A stretch of DNA of 64,000 bases from JAEUJM01 sp964635055 (GTDB taxonomy: Bacteria; Actinomycetota; Acidimicrobiia; Acidimicrobiales; DATDAH01): assembly GCA_964635055.1 (NCBI GenBank), contig CAZWMT010000004.1:179541-243540 (forward strand), written 5' to 3'. Made by a program: the position numbers and the translations under genes. This document shows positions 34,538 to 43,494 of this stretch, piece after piece (position 1 is the stretch's first letter; each line of letters begins with the position of its first letter). Under the pieces are notes generated by a model that saw only the letters and a program-made list of their open reading frames with translations, was not told where the DNA came from and did no database searches.

Positions 34538-35941
34538 TCACGCCGCCACGTCCGCGGTGCGCCGGCCCAGCATCCCCGCGGCCAGGACCGCGACCAGCGG
34601 CATGACGGGATATCGGTAGTGCGGTTGGGCCACCGCTCCCACGATGGCGAGGGTGAACAGCACGATCGGCACCCAGATCGGCAGCGCCCGGCGGCAGGCG
34701 GGCACCAGGGCCAGACCCGCGAGCGCGAGCGCGCCGATCACCCACAGCCACAGGTCGGCCACCACGGTGAGGGGCGTCTGCCACCGTCCCGCCCAGTCCC
34801 TGCGCTCGTAGTTCCGTGCGGCGTCGACCGCCCTGCCCTCGTCGCTCCACGTCTCCCAGACCTTGTGGGCGGTGAGGTTGACCTCCCTGACCGGGTGGCT
34901 GACGGCCCAGTGCACCGCGTCGGACACCCGGGCCTTGTACCAACCGACCTCGTCGGGGTCGGCGGTGCCGATGTCGGGCGGCACCTCCTGGCCATGCAGC
35001 CGGTACATCGCGGCGTTGTCGTACGGCGAGCCGCGGAAGCACTCGATCTGGAGCTGCTGGTTGGCCAGGCTGGCCTCCCAGTTGGCCGAGATGCCGTCGT
35101 TGTGGCCGAAGCAGAGCGCCGACGCGTTGCTCGTCGAGCCCGGGCTCCAGATGCCCACCTGCACCCCGTTGCGGATCGTCCAGGGCACGAGCAGGACCGC
35201 CGCGCCGGCGAGGACGAGTCCGGTGGCGCGCGCCGCCTCCCGCCACGAGTCCCGCCAGGAGCCCCGGCGGACACGGAGCGCCAGCGCCGGGATCGCGAGG
35301 CCGATGACCCCGGGAGCGCGGAACAACACCGCGAGGCCGACCAGGAGCCCGGCGATCGCCCAGTTGCGGGCGGGCACGTCGTCGTCACGGGAACCGGCGA
35401 GCAGCAGGACACCCAACAGGACCGGCGTGAACGCGGTCTCGGTGTGCGCGGTGGACGTGTAGTAGATGAGCGCCGGGCACACCGCCACGAACCAGGCCGC
35501 CGCGGTGCGGGCGGAGCGCCCGATCCACCGCTCGGCCAGCAAGCCCGTGAACCAGATGGTCACCGTGCCGGCGACGACGTTGACCAAGGACGCCGCGAAG
35601 GCGGGGCTGAGCCACCCGGTGGTGTCGGCGAACCACACGAACGGGGCGAGGACGATCGGGTAGCCCGGCGACCAGTAGGCGCTCGGTCCTCCCGCCCCGC
35701 CGAAGGTGGGGGTGTCGCCCTTCGTCAGCTCGAGCGCGATGCGGAGGTACTCGGACGGATCGGTCGGGAACTGCGGCGTGCGGGTGGCGTAGATGACCCA
35801 GAGCAGGCGGAGGAGTCCCCCGACGGCGATGGCGGCCACGAAGGCCCGCCGGCCCGCACGGGTGTGGTCGGCGGCCGCGCTCGCCGGCTCCGCCGCGAGG
35901 TCCCCTCGCGAGCGGGCACTCAACCCGTGACCCACCGTCAT
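34538..35941 (-). CDS. GT-C (GT39/PMT-like) membrane glycosyltransferase
   Basis: Protein of 467 residues with around eleven transmembrane segments. After the first helix comes PQFPTDPSEYLRIALELTKG, with the acidic residue of the GT-C catalytic loop, and PSAYWSPGYPIVLAPFVWF, a segment typical of the DPM/PMT glycosyltransferase superfamily. The C-terminal HYRYPVMPLVAVLAAG is another family feature. It would transfer a sugar from polyprenyl-phosphate. ATG at 35941 is the first gene of the minus-strand unit that continues into the SGNH and radical SAM genes; it is divergent from SRPBCC-Rieske copy 2. Confidence 0.82.
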   Translation of the reverse strand: MTVGHGLSARSRGDLAAEPASAAADHTRAGRRAFVAAIAVGGLLRLLWVIYATRTPQFPTDPSEYLRIALELTKGDTPTFGGAGGPSAYWSPGYPIVLAPFVWFADTTGWLSPAFAASLVNVVAGTVTIWFTGLLAERWIGRSARTAAAWFVAVCPALIYYTSTAHTETAFTPVLLGVLLLAGSRDDDVPARNWAIAGLLVGLAVLFRAPGVIGLAIPALALRVRRGSWRDSWREAARATGLVLAGAAVLLVPWTIRNGVQVGIWSPGSTSNASALCFGHNDGISANWEASLANQQLQIECFRGSPYDNAAMYRLHGQEVPPDIGTADPDEVGWYKARVSDAVHWAVSHPVREVNLTAHKVWETWSDEGRAVDAARNYERRDWAGRWQTPLTVVADLWLWVIGALALAGLALVPACRRALPIWVPIVLFTLAIVGAVAQPHYRYPVMPLVAVLAAGMLGRRTADVAA

Positions 35942-36143
35942 GCGCTAGCAGTGTCCTTCGTCAGCCGTCGTGGGTCCACGCCCTCGGTCGGCGGCGAGTG
36001 TAGCGGTCGTCGCATCGAGCGGACCCGCGGCCCCCGCCGGTCGGGAGGGCCACCGCGGCGACGCCCGTCCCCGCATCCGACCCGCCGGCGCACCCGCCGG
36101 GCCGACGGGAGCGACGCCGTTCTCGGCACCCCCATCGGGGCGG

Positions 36144-36149
36144 TAGTGT
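36144..36149 (+). promoter_or_regulatory. Predicted -10 box, leaderless promoter
   Basis: TAGTGT ends 7 nt before the GTG at 36157. The remaining 190 bp of this divergent gap hold no other recognisable motif. Confidence 0.5.
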
Positions 36150-36156
36150 CCTCGCC

Positions 36157-37125
36157 GTGGTCAAGCTGAACCAACAGGCGATCCTGCAGAGCCTCGAGGC
36201 ACACGGCCTGAAGTACCGCACCGTGTCGATGCACACCGAGGGCGACTACCTGCCCACCGACGTCGACTGGAACAACAAGGACGTCCCCCACCTCAACCAC
36301 GTCCACAGCCTCGTCAACGACGTCACCTGCGTGATCGAACGAGACGTCCAGGCTTCGATCAGCCTGCAGAAGGTGCTGGGGATCACCTTCCCCCTGATCC
36401 TGGTGCACTACGACTCGGGCCCCGACCACCAGACCCACTTCGTCACCCTTCTGGCCTGGACGATGGTCACCGACCACGAGTTCATCGCCGTCACCCCCAC
36501 GAGAACCCGTGCGGTGACGACCTACACGGTGGCGGCGCGACCGTTCTGGCTGCTGTTCTTCCCGATCATCCGGGTCCTGCTGCGCCGCAACTACCGCCAG
36601 CTCATGTCCGAGGACGTGCCCCTTCGTGAGCGGCGGGGCAGGCTGCGCTCGTGGGGGTACACGTTCCGCGGCGACGGCGGGCCTCGCGACATCCGCAACT
36701 CGCTGCCCATCGGGGCCAACAACGTGTTGCCCCCCGACCCGCCGGCGGGCGAGCCGCCCGTCTTCGCGCCGGTGCCGCTGCGCACCATCACCGCCGGGTG
36801 GACCTACGTCGGACGCAGCGATCACCTCGGCCTCAAGTTGACGCGCGAGGGGCGCAAGGTGCTGGCCTACGCCCGCATGTGCCCCCACGAGGGCGCTGAT
36901 CTGGACCCGGTCGTCGCGGCCGGTCGCTGCCAGGTCTGCCCGTGGCACGGCCGCAAGCTCACGCCGCTCGCCGTGATCGACCTCGACCACGCCACCCCCG
37001 AGGCCCGCACCGACTGGCATCACCTGCGGGTGGAGGGTGACGACCTCCAGGTGACCGTCACCAACACGGGACGCACCCCGAGGGGCACCACGGCCGCGGC
37101 CGACACCGTGGCCACCGACGCCTGA
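36157..37125 (+). CDS. SRPBCC-Rieske fusion protein, copy 2 (reversed domain order)
   Basis: Protein of 322 residues, collinear with the product of 30223-31197; about 70 percent of positions agree by eye (VDWNNKDV, ERDVQASIS, FPLILVHYDSGP, TRTRAVTTYTVAARPFW, DHLGLKLTREGRKVLA). The Rieske ligands are preserved in CPHEGAD and CPWHGRKL. It has the same SRPBCC-first, Rieske-last order. The two copies flank the radical SAM, SGNH and GT-C unit and point away from each other. GTG start is placed by homology and by the TAGTGT box. Function unknown. Confidence 0.85.
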   Translation: MVKLNQQAILQSLEAHGLKYRTVSMHTEGDYLPTDVDWNNKDVPHLNHVHSLVNDVTCVIERDVQASISLQKVLGITFPLILVHYDSGPDHQTHFVTLLAWTMVTDHEFIAVTPTRTRAVTTYTVAARPFWLLFFPIIRVLLRRNYRQLMSEDVPLRERRGRLRSWGYTFRGDGGPRDIRNSLPIGANNVLPPDPPAGEPPVFAPVPLRTITAGWTYVGRSDHLGLKLTREGRKVLAYARMCPHEGADLDPVVAAGRCQVCPWHGRKLTPLAVIDLDHATPEARTDWHHLRVEGDDLQVTVTNTGRTPRGTTAAADTVATDA

Positions 37126-37153
37126 GCCGGTCCTCGACGGCCGACGGGGCCCG

Positions 37154-38557
37154 TCAGCCGACCGAGCCCTCCATCTGCAGCTCGATCAGGCGCGACCACT
37201 CGACCGCGTACTCCATGGGGAGCGTGCGGGTCACCGGCTCGATGAAGCCGTTCACCACCATGCCCATGGCCTGCTCCTCCGAGAGCCCGCGGCTCATCAG
37301 GTAGAAGAGCTGCTCGTCGGCCACCTTCGACACCGTGGCCTCGTGGCCGATGCGCGCGTCGCGGGCCCCCACCTCCATGTAGGGGAAGGTGTCCGAGGTG
37401 CTCTCCTCGTCGAGGATCAGGGCGTCGCACTGCACGTGGCTGACGCAGCCGGGGGCGTCGTCCTCCACGCGGACCAGGCCCCGGTAGCTGGTGCGGCCGC
37501 CGTCCTTCGAGATGGACTTCGACACGATCTTGGAGGTGGTCTCGGGCGCTGCGTGGACCATCTTGGCGCCGGCGTCCTGGTGCTGGCCGGCGCCGGCGTA
37601 GGCGACCGAGAGCACCTCGCCCGAGGCCTTCGGGCCCACCATGTAGACCGCCGGGTACTTCATGGTGAGGCGCGAGCCGATGTTGCCGTCGATCCACTCC
37701 ATGTGGCCCTCGGTCTCGACCCGGGCCCGCTTGGTGACCAGGTTGAACACGTTGTTCGACCAGTTCTGGATGGTGGTGTAGGTGACCCGCGCCGAGGGCT
37801 TCACGATGATCTCGACCACGGCCGAGTGGAGCGAGTCGGTGGTGTACACCGGCGCCGAGCAGCCCTCGCTGGAGTGCACCTGCGAGCCCTCGTCGGCGAT
37901 GATGAGCGTCCGCTCGAACTGCCCCATGTTCTCGGCGTTGATGCGGAAGTACGCCTGGAGCGGCATCTCGACGTTCACGCCGGGCGGGACGTAGATGAAG
38001 CTGCCGCCACTCCAGACCGAGGTGTTGAGGGCCGCGAACTTGTTGTCGTTCTTCGGGATCACGGTGCCGAAGTACGCCCGCACGATCTCGGGGTGCTCGC
38101 GCAGCGCCGTGTCCATGTCGGTGAAGATGACGCCCTGCGCCTCGAGGTCCTCGCGGTTCTTGTGGTAGACGACTTCCGACTCATATTGCGCGGTGACGCC
38201 GGCGAGGTACTTGCGCTCGGCCTCGGGGATGCCGAGCTTCTCGTAGGTGCTCTTCACCGAGTCGGGCAACTCGTCCCACGCGTCGACCTGATGGTCGGTG
38301 GGCTTGATGTAGTAGTAGATGTCGTCGAAGTAGATCTCGGACATGTCGCCGCCCCAGTTGGGCATCGGTCGGCGCTCGAAGTGGTCGAACGACTTGAGGC
38401 GGATGTCACGCATCCAGTCGGGCTCGCCCTTCATCCACGACATCTCCTGGATGATGTCCCTGCTCAGGCCGCGCTTGGGCTTGAAGACGTAGTCCTCTTC
38501 GTCGCTCCAGCCCAACTTGTAGCGCCCGAGGTCGAGGTCGAGCTCGCTGGTGGCCAT
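37154..38557 (-). CDS. sufB: Fe-S cluster assembly scaffold SufB
   Basis: Protein of 467 residues, the usual SufB size. Diagnostic segments: YKLGWSDEEDYVFKPKRGLS, KNDNKFAALNTSVWSGGSFIYVPPGV, GSQVHSSEGCSAPVYTTDSLH and TIQNWSNNVFNLVTKRA, EWIDGNIGSRLTMKYPAVYM, then SRGLSEEQAMGMVVNGFIEP. It is the site of cluster assembly with SufC and SufD. Here it stands alone, convergent with the SRPBCC-Rieske copy 2 gene and far from sufD. ATG at 38557 has GGGAGCGG upstream. A sequence related to the sufC operator lies 40-60 bp upstream. Confidence 0.97.
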   Translation of the reverse strand: MATSELDLDLGRYKLGWSDEEDYVFKPKRGLSRDIIQEMSWMKGEPDWMRDIRLKSFDHFERRPMPNWGGDMSEIYFDDIYYYIKPTDHQVDAWDELPDSVKSTYEKLGIPEAERKYLAGVTAQYESEVVYHKNREDLEAQGVIFTDMDTALREHPEIVRAYFGTVIPKNDNKFAALNTSVWSGGSFIYVPPGVNVEMPLQAYFRINAENMGQFERTLIIADEGSQVHSSEGCSAPVYTTDSLHSAVVEIIVKPSARVTYTTIQNWSNNVFNLVTKRARVETEGHMEWIDGNIGSRLTMKYPAVYMVGPKASGEVLSVAYAGAGQHQDAGAKMVHAAPETTSKIVSKSISKDGGRTSYRGLVRVEDDAPGCVSHVQCDALILDEESTSDTFPYMEVGARDARIGHEATVSKVADEQLFYLMSRGLSEEQAMGMVVNGFIEPVTRTLPMEYAVEWSRLIELQMEGSVG

Positions 38558-38595
38558 GGGTTCCGCTCCCTGCGTCGTCGTCCGGGTGGCTCTGA

Positions 38596-38617
38596 TAATT
38601 AGTCCTACGCGCATAGT
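38596..38617 (-). promoter_or_regulatory. Putative operator-promoter of sufB
   Basis: On the minus strand ACTATGCGCGTAGGACTAAT runs into TA, giving a -10-like TAATTA box. It matches the sufC operator region ACTACGGCCGTAGTGCTAAT at 15 of 20 positions, with the same order of ACTA, CGTAG and CTAAT. The inverted CTA/TAG halves are kept, although the palindrome is imperfect here. Confidence 0.6.
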
Positions 38618-38678
38618 AACAAAGGGGCGGGCCCAGTCCTCCTACAGGTCGCGTGGCCGATGCCGATAGTCGCTGGAG

Positions 38679-38699
38679 GCGACCGCCGCGAGCGGTCGC
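38679..38699 (+). other. Short stem-loop in the leader of the GGDEF/EAL gene
   Basis: GCGACCGC and its complement enclose a 5-nt loop about 20 bp before the ATG at 38718. No known riboswitch fold is evident. Confidence 0.35.
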
Positions 38700-38717
38700 G
38701 GATCGCGCAGCGAGGTC

Positions 38718-41606
38718 ATGAGCACACCGACGACGACCGATGTGGAGACGGACCGACGCGCCGGCGTGCCGCCGCGAGTCGACGGCGAACCGTCGAGCCT
38801 GCCTGCGTTCGCCGATGCTCCCGTCGGCCTGATCCTCGCCGACCGTGCGGGCCGGGTGGTCGCCGCCAACGCCAAGTGGCGCGAGATCACCGGCTTCGCC
38901 GGCGTGCTGCCGATCGAGGAGCACGAGGCCTGGGCACTGGTGCACGCCGAGGACCGCGAAGCCGTGCAGGCCGCGTGGCAACTCGCCTGCGCCGAGCGGA
39001 GCGAGCTCGAGGTCCGGGCCCGCATCGTCACCCGCGACGGCGAGGTGCGCTGGACCGACACCCGGGCCACGCCCGTGCACGACCAGGGCCGCGACCTGGT
39101 GGGGTTCGCCGGCTCGGTGCTCGACCTCACCGGTGTGCTCGACGAGCGCGGCGCCCTGCTCCCCGACCGGGCGCTGGAGGGCGAACTGGTCGAGGCGCTC
39201 CCGCAGGGGGTGATGGTCTACGGCCCCGACGGCCGGATCAGCGCTACCAACGCGGCAGCGGAGGAGCTGCTGGGAGTCGGCCGCCGGGACCTCATGGCGG
39301 GCCGGGTGCCGTGGACCACCTGGGACCCGGTGGACGCCGACGGGGTGCCGCTCGCTCCCCACGAGCTGCCGGCGGCCCTGGCCCGCACCGCCGACCCGCT
39401 CGGGACGTCGATGGTCGTGGGGTTCACCCCACCGGGTCGAGCGCGGGTGTGGATCGACGTCAGCGCCCGCCGGCTCGACGGCGGCGGCGCCGACCCGGGC
39501 ACCGTCGTGGTGTCGTTCGGCGACGTCACCGCCCGCAAGCGGGCCGAGGACGACCTCCGCGACAGCGAGGCCCACCTGCGGTCGCTGTCGGAGTCGGTGC
39601 CGGTCGGCGTGTTCCGGTGCAACCTGGAGGGCCGCCTCACCTACGTGAACCCGCGGTGGACCGAGATGACGGGCATCGAGGGCAACGAGATCTTCCGGTT
39701 GCACGCCTTCGAGCTCATCCACCCCGACGACCGCGAGGCGACCGTCGCGGACTGGGAGGCGACGATCCTCCAGGGCGCCCGCTACGACGGCCAATTCCGC
39801 ATCCTCACCCGCAGCGACGACGTCCGGTGGGTGCAGTGCCGCCTGTCGGTGGTGCGCGACAAGTTCGGCACACCGACGGGCACCATCGGCTCGTTCGAGG
39901 ACGTCAGCCCCCTCATCACCGCCCGCGAGCAGACCGCCCGCCTGGCCACCATCGTGGAGTCGACGAGCGACCTGGTGGTGATGTTCGACGAGAGCTCCGG
40001 AAGTGTCCTGTACCTGAACGGCGCGGCCCGGGAACTGCTCGGCCACACCGGCTCCGACCTCGAGGACCTGGTGCTACGCGACCTGCTCACCGAGGAGTCC
40101 GTGGGCATGTACGTCGAGGACGTCCGGCCCGTCCTCCTGCGGGGCGACACGTGGAGCGGTGAGCTGGTCATGGCGACCACCAGTGGCGAGGCCCGCCACG
40201 TCTGGCAGACCGTCGCCGGGGAGTTCGACGCCGACGGGGTCCTGGTGCGGGTGGCCGCGATGGGCCGGGACGTCACCGATCGGCGCATGGTCGAGAGCGA
40301 GCTGGCCCATCAGGCCACCCACGACCCGTTGACCGGGCTCCCCAACCGCTCCCTGCTGCTCAACCACCTCGAGCTGGCCATCGCCCGGGCCCAGCGCGAC
40401 GACACCCTGGTCGGCCTGCTCTTCCTCGACCTCGACCGCTTCAAGTCCGTGAACGACAACCGTGGCCACGACGTCGGCGACGAGTTGCTCCGCCAGGTGA
40501 GCCAGCGCATCACCGGGGTCCTCCGCCCGTCCGACACGGTGGCCCGTCTGGGCGGTGACGAGTTCGTGGTGCTCTTCGACGAGGTCGAGAACGCGGACCA
40601 CGCCCTGGCTGCGGCCCGCCGCGTCTGCGACGTGATCGAGGACAACCCGTTCGGCGTGGCCAGCCTCGAGCTGGTGATGACCACGAGCGCCGGCCTGGCC
40701 GTGTCCACCCCCGGCGACGACCCCGAGACCCTGATCCGCAACGCCGACGAGGCGATGTACCGCGCCAAGGAGAAGGGGCGCGCCTGCCTCGAGCTCTACG
40801 ACGAGGCCATGCGCCGGCGCACGACCAACCGCCGGATGCTGGCCGAGCAGCTCAGCGCGGCGATCGCCGACGGCCACATCGAGGTCCACTACCAGCCGCA
40901 GGTCAACCTGCGCACCGGCGAGGTGGTGAGCGTCGAGGCCCTCGCCCGGTGGGACCACCCCGCCCGCGGCCAGCTGGACCCTGTCGAGTTCATCCAACTC
41001 GCCGAGGACACCGGCCTCATCGTCGGGTTGGGCCTGTCGGTGATGCACCAGGCCTGCACCGACGCCGCGCGGTGGCAGGCCGAGCTGGGGCCACGGTCAC
41101 CCCGGGTGGCCATCAACCTGTCGCTGCGCCAACTGGCCCAGACCAACCTGCCCGAGCTGCTCAGCGAGATGATCGCCGGTCTCGGCGTCGCACCGTCCCG
41201 CGTCAGCCTCGAGGTGCCCGAATCGGTGCTGGTGGGCGACGTCGACACCGCGATCGCCTCGCTGGAGGCCCTCAGCCAGGTGGGTGTGGCCCTGGCCATC
41301 GACAACTTCGGGAAGGGCTCGGCGTCGCTGCTCAACCTCCAGCGCCTGCCCGTGGACACCTTGAAGGTGGACCGGTCGTTCGTGGACGGGCTGGGGCCCG
41401 ACCCCGAGGACTCCGCCATCGCCGCCGCCATCATCGGCCTGGCCCACAACCTGAACCTCGAGGTCATCGCCGAGGGCGTGGAGCGAGTCGAGCAACTCGC
41501 CGAGCTTCGGGCCCTGGGCTGCGACGGCGGCCAGGGCTACCTGTTCGCCCGCCCGATGAACGCGGCGGCGGTCCGCCCCTACTTCGGCCACGTCTTCGCG
41601 GTTTGA
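38718..41606 (+). CDS. Diguanylate cyclase/phosphodiesterase with four PAS domains
   Basis: Protein of 962 residues. Four PAS-type sensor modules occupy about residues 25-545 (PVGLILADRAGRVVAANAKW; QGVMVYGPDGRISATNAAAEE; VPVGVFRCNLEGRLTYVNP; TSDLVVMFDESSGSVLYLN). A GGDEF domain follows with intact RLGGDEFVVLF (about residue 614), then an EAL domain with VEALARWDHP (about 738), LEVPES and AEGVER. It makes and/or breaks c-di-GMP in response to cytoplasmic signals; there is no transmembrane segment. In the EAL domain the normally DDFG loop reads DNFGKG (about 862), changing a metal-contacting Asp to Asn, so phosphodiesterase activity may be weak. ATG is preceded by GAGG. Confidence 0.95.
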   Translation: MSTPTTTDVETDRRAGVPPRVDGEPSSLPAFADAPVGLILADRAGRVVAANAKWREITGFAGVLPIEEHEAWALVHAEDREAVQAAWQLACAERSELEVRARIVTRDGEVRWTDTRATPVHDQGRDLVGFAGSVLDLTGVLDERGALLPDRALEGELVEALPQGVMVYGPDGRISATNAAAEELLGVGRRDLMAGRVPWTTWDPVDADGVPLAPHELPAALARTADPLGTSMVVGFTPPGRARVWIDVSARRLDGGGADPGTVVVSFGDVTARKRAEDDLRDSEAHLRSLSESVPVGVFRCNLEGRLTYVNPRWTEMTGIEGNEIFRLHAFELIHPDDREATVADWEATILQGARYDGQFRILTRSDDVRWVQCRLSVVRDKFGTPTGTIGSFEDVSPLITAREQTARLATIVESTSDLVVMFDESSGSVLYLNGAARELLGHTGSDLEDLVLRDLLTEESVGMYVEDVRPVLLRGDTWSGELVMATTSGEARHVWQTVAGEFDADGVLVRVAAMGRDVTDRRMVESELAHQATHDPLTGLPNRSLLLNHLELAIARAQRDDTLVGLLFLDLDRFKSVNDNRGHDVGDELLRQVSQRITGVLRPSDTVARLGGDEFVVLFDEVENADHALAAARRVCDVIEDNPFGVASLELVMTTSAGLAVSTPGDDPETLIRNADEAMYRAKEKGRACLELYDEAMRRRTTNRRMLAEQLSAAIADGHIEVHYQPQVNLRTGEVVSVEALARWDHPARGQLDPVEFIQLAEDTGLIVGLGLSVMHQACTDAARWQAELGPRSPRVAINLSLRQLAQTNLPELLSEMIAGLGVAPSRVSLEVPESVLVGDVDTAIASLEALSQVGVALAIDNFGKGSASLLNLQRLPVDTLKVDRSFVDGLGPDPEDSAIAAAIIGLAHNLNLEVIAEGVERVEQLAELRALGCDGGQGYLFARPMNAAAVRPYFGHVFAV

Positions 41607-41709
41607 GGCTCGCTTCATCGCTCTTCGCCTGACGGCTCATCGCATCGTCGAGGCTCCGCTCGTCCCTCGCGTCGCCGCACCCGCAGCGCCACGCCCTTCG
41701 TACGAGGCC

Positions 41710-43494
41710 TCAGGCGCCCTGCGGGGCACCTGACCAGGTGTCGAACAAGGCCTGGTAACGGCCTTCGTTCCGCACCAGGTCGTCGTGGGTGCCCAGCTCG
41801 GCCAGACCGCCGGCATCGACGACCCCTACGCGATCGGCCCGTTCCGCGGTGGACAGGCGGTGGGCGATCACCACGACGGTCCGACCCTCCATGAGCCGGT
41901 CCATCGCCGCCTCGACCAGCGCCTCGGTGCCGGGATCCAGGCTGGACGTGGCCTCGTCGAGGACGAGCACGCTGGGATCGGCGAGCGCCGCCCGGGCCAG
42001 CGACACCAGTTGCTTCTCGCCCGCGGACAGGCGCGAGCCCCGCTCACGCACCTCGGTGTCGAGGCCCTGGGGCAGGGCCGAGAACCGGTCGAGGGCGCCG
42101 ATGACCCCGACGGCGGCCTCCACCTCGGCGTCGGTGGCGTGGCGCCGGCCGATGCGCACGTTGTCACGTATGGAGCCGGCGAAGAGGAAGCCCTCCTGGG
42201 GCACGACCACGATCCGCTCGCGCAGCGAGCGCAGCGTGGCGTCACGCAGGTCGACCCCACCGAAGGCGACCCGGCCCTCGACCGGGTCGTAGAGCCGTGA
42301 CGCCAGCTTCGCCAGCGTCGACTTGCCCGCGCCCGTCGGTCCGACGAGCGCCAGGCGCTCGCCCGCCGCGATCGTGAGGTCGACGTCGCGCAGCACCGGC
42401 GGACCGTCGCCGTAGGCGAACGACACCCCCTCGACCACCAGGTCGCCGTCCACGGGGAGATCGACCGCGCCCGGGCGCTCGGCGACGTCCACCGGCGTGT
42501 CGAGCACCTGGAACACCTTCTGCAGGCCGGCCCCGGCCGACTGGACCGTGTTGAACAGCTGGCTCAGCTGCTGCACCGGCTCGAACAGGTTGGAGAGGGT
42601 GAGCACGAAGAAGGTGACCGTGCCGATGGTGACGGTGCCCTGGCTGACCAGCCAGCCGCCGATCCCCACCACCGCGGCCGTCGTGGCGATGCCGGCCAGC
42701 TCGATCACCGGCAGGTACCACGCCTGCACCTTCACCGAGGCCATGTGGGCGTCGTAGAGCACCCGGTTCCGCTCGGCGAAGCGGCGGCTCTCCGTGCCCT
42801 CACGCCCGAACGCCTGGATGACCCGGACGCCGGCGATCGACTCCTGGAGGTTCGACAGGGTGCCGCCGATCTGGTCGCGCACGACCAGGTAGGCCTCGTT
42901 CGAGTCGCGCTGGAATTTGATGCTCGCGAGCACCACGAACGGCAGCGCGATCAGACACACCAGGGAGAGCTGCCACGACACCACGGCGAGCACCACCACG
43001 GACAGGACGAGGAGCAGCACGTTGCTGACGAACTGGAGCAGCCCCATCTGCACCAACTCGGCCATCGAGTCGACGTCGGAGGTCATGCGGGACACCACCA
43101 CGCCGGCCTTCTCACGGTCGTAGAACGGCATCGAGAGGCGCTGGAGCTTGTCGAACACCCGTAGCCGGATGTCGCGCAGGAACGACTCGCCCACGCGGCT
43201 GATCACCCGCACCTGGCTCCGGTAGACGACGTAGGCGATCACCGCCACGACGACGTAGGCGACCACCGCGGCGTTCAGGGCCGCCGGGTCGTCCGCGGTG
43301 ATGCCCTGGTCGATGCCGTAGCGCACGAGCAGCGGGCCGGCCAGCGTGGTGAGGGTCCACACCACCAGCAACAACGCGCCACCGACCACCTGGCCGCGGT
43401 AGGGCCGCAGCATCCGGGCCGCCCGCCGCAGCACCCGCTTGGCCGCGTCGGCGTCGAGTCGGTCGGCCTCGTCCACGCCCACTTCGTGGATCAC
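41710..43494 (-). CDS. ABC exporter subunit, canonical ATP site
   Basis: Protein of 594 residues: six transmembrane helices (about 30-320), then an ABC ATPase with Walker A GPTGAGKST, signature LSAGEKQL and Walker B LVLDEATSSLD followed by H-loop IAHRLST. The catalytic Glu after Walker B is present. It follows the partner gene with a 4-bp GTGA overlap, so the two make a heterodimeric exporter of the BmrCD/TM287-288 type. Substrate is unknown; lipids and drugs are typical. The 103 bp between its stop and the GGDEF/EAL gene contain only CGCTC/CTCG-rich low-complexity sequence. Confidence 0.93.
   Translation of the reverse strand: MIHEVGVDEADRLDADAAKRVLRRAARMLRPYRGQVVGGALLLVVWTLTTLAGPLLVRYGIDQGITADDPAALNAAVVAYVVVAVIAYVVYRSQVRVISRVGESFLRDIRLRVFDKLQRLSMPFYDREKAGVVVSRMTSDVDSMAELVQMGLLQFVSNVLLLVLSVVVLAVVSWQLSLVCLIALPFVVLASIKFQRDSNEAYLVVRDQIGGTLSNLQESIAGVRVIQAFGREGTESRRFAERNRVLYDAHMASVKVQAWYLPVIELAGIATTAAVVGIGGWLVSQGTVTIGTVTFFVLTLSNLFEPVQQLSQLFNTVQSAGAGLQKVFQVLDTPVDVAERPGAVDLPVDGDLVVEGVSFAYGDGPPVLRDVDLTIAAGERLALVGPTGAGKSTLAKLASRLYDPVEGRVAFGGVDLRDATLRSLRERIVVVPQEGFLFAGSIRDNVRIGRRHATDAEVEAAVGVIGALDRFSALPQGLDTEVRERGSRLSAGEKQLVSLARAALADPSVLVLDEATSSLDPGTEALVEAAMDRLMEGRTVVVIAHRLSTAERADRVGVVDAGGLAELGTHDDLVRNEGRYQALFDTWSGAPQGA

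Noticed and set aside
41607..41709. Possible gene or terminator between the GGDEF/EAL and ABC genes
   Set aside because: Only CTCG/CGCTC-rich low-complexity sequence; I find no convincing stem or frame.
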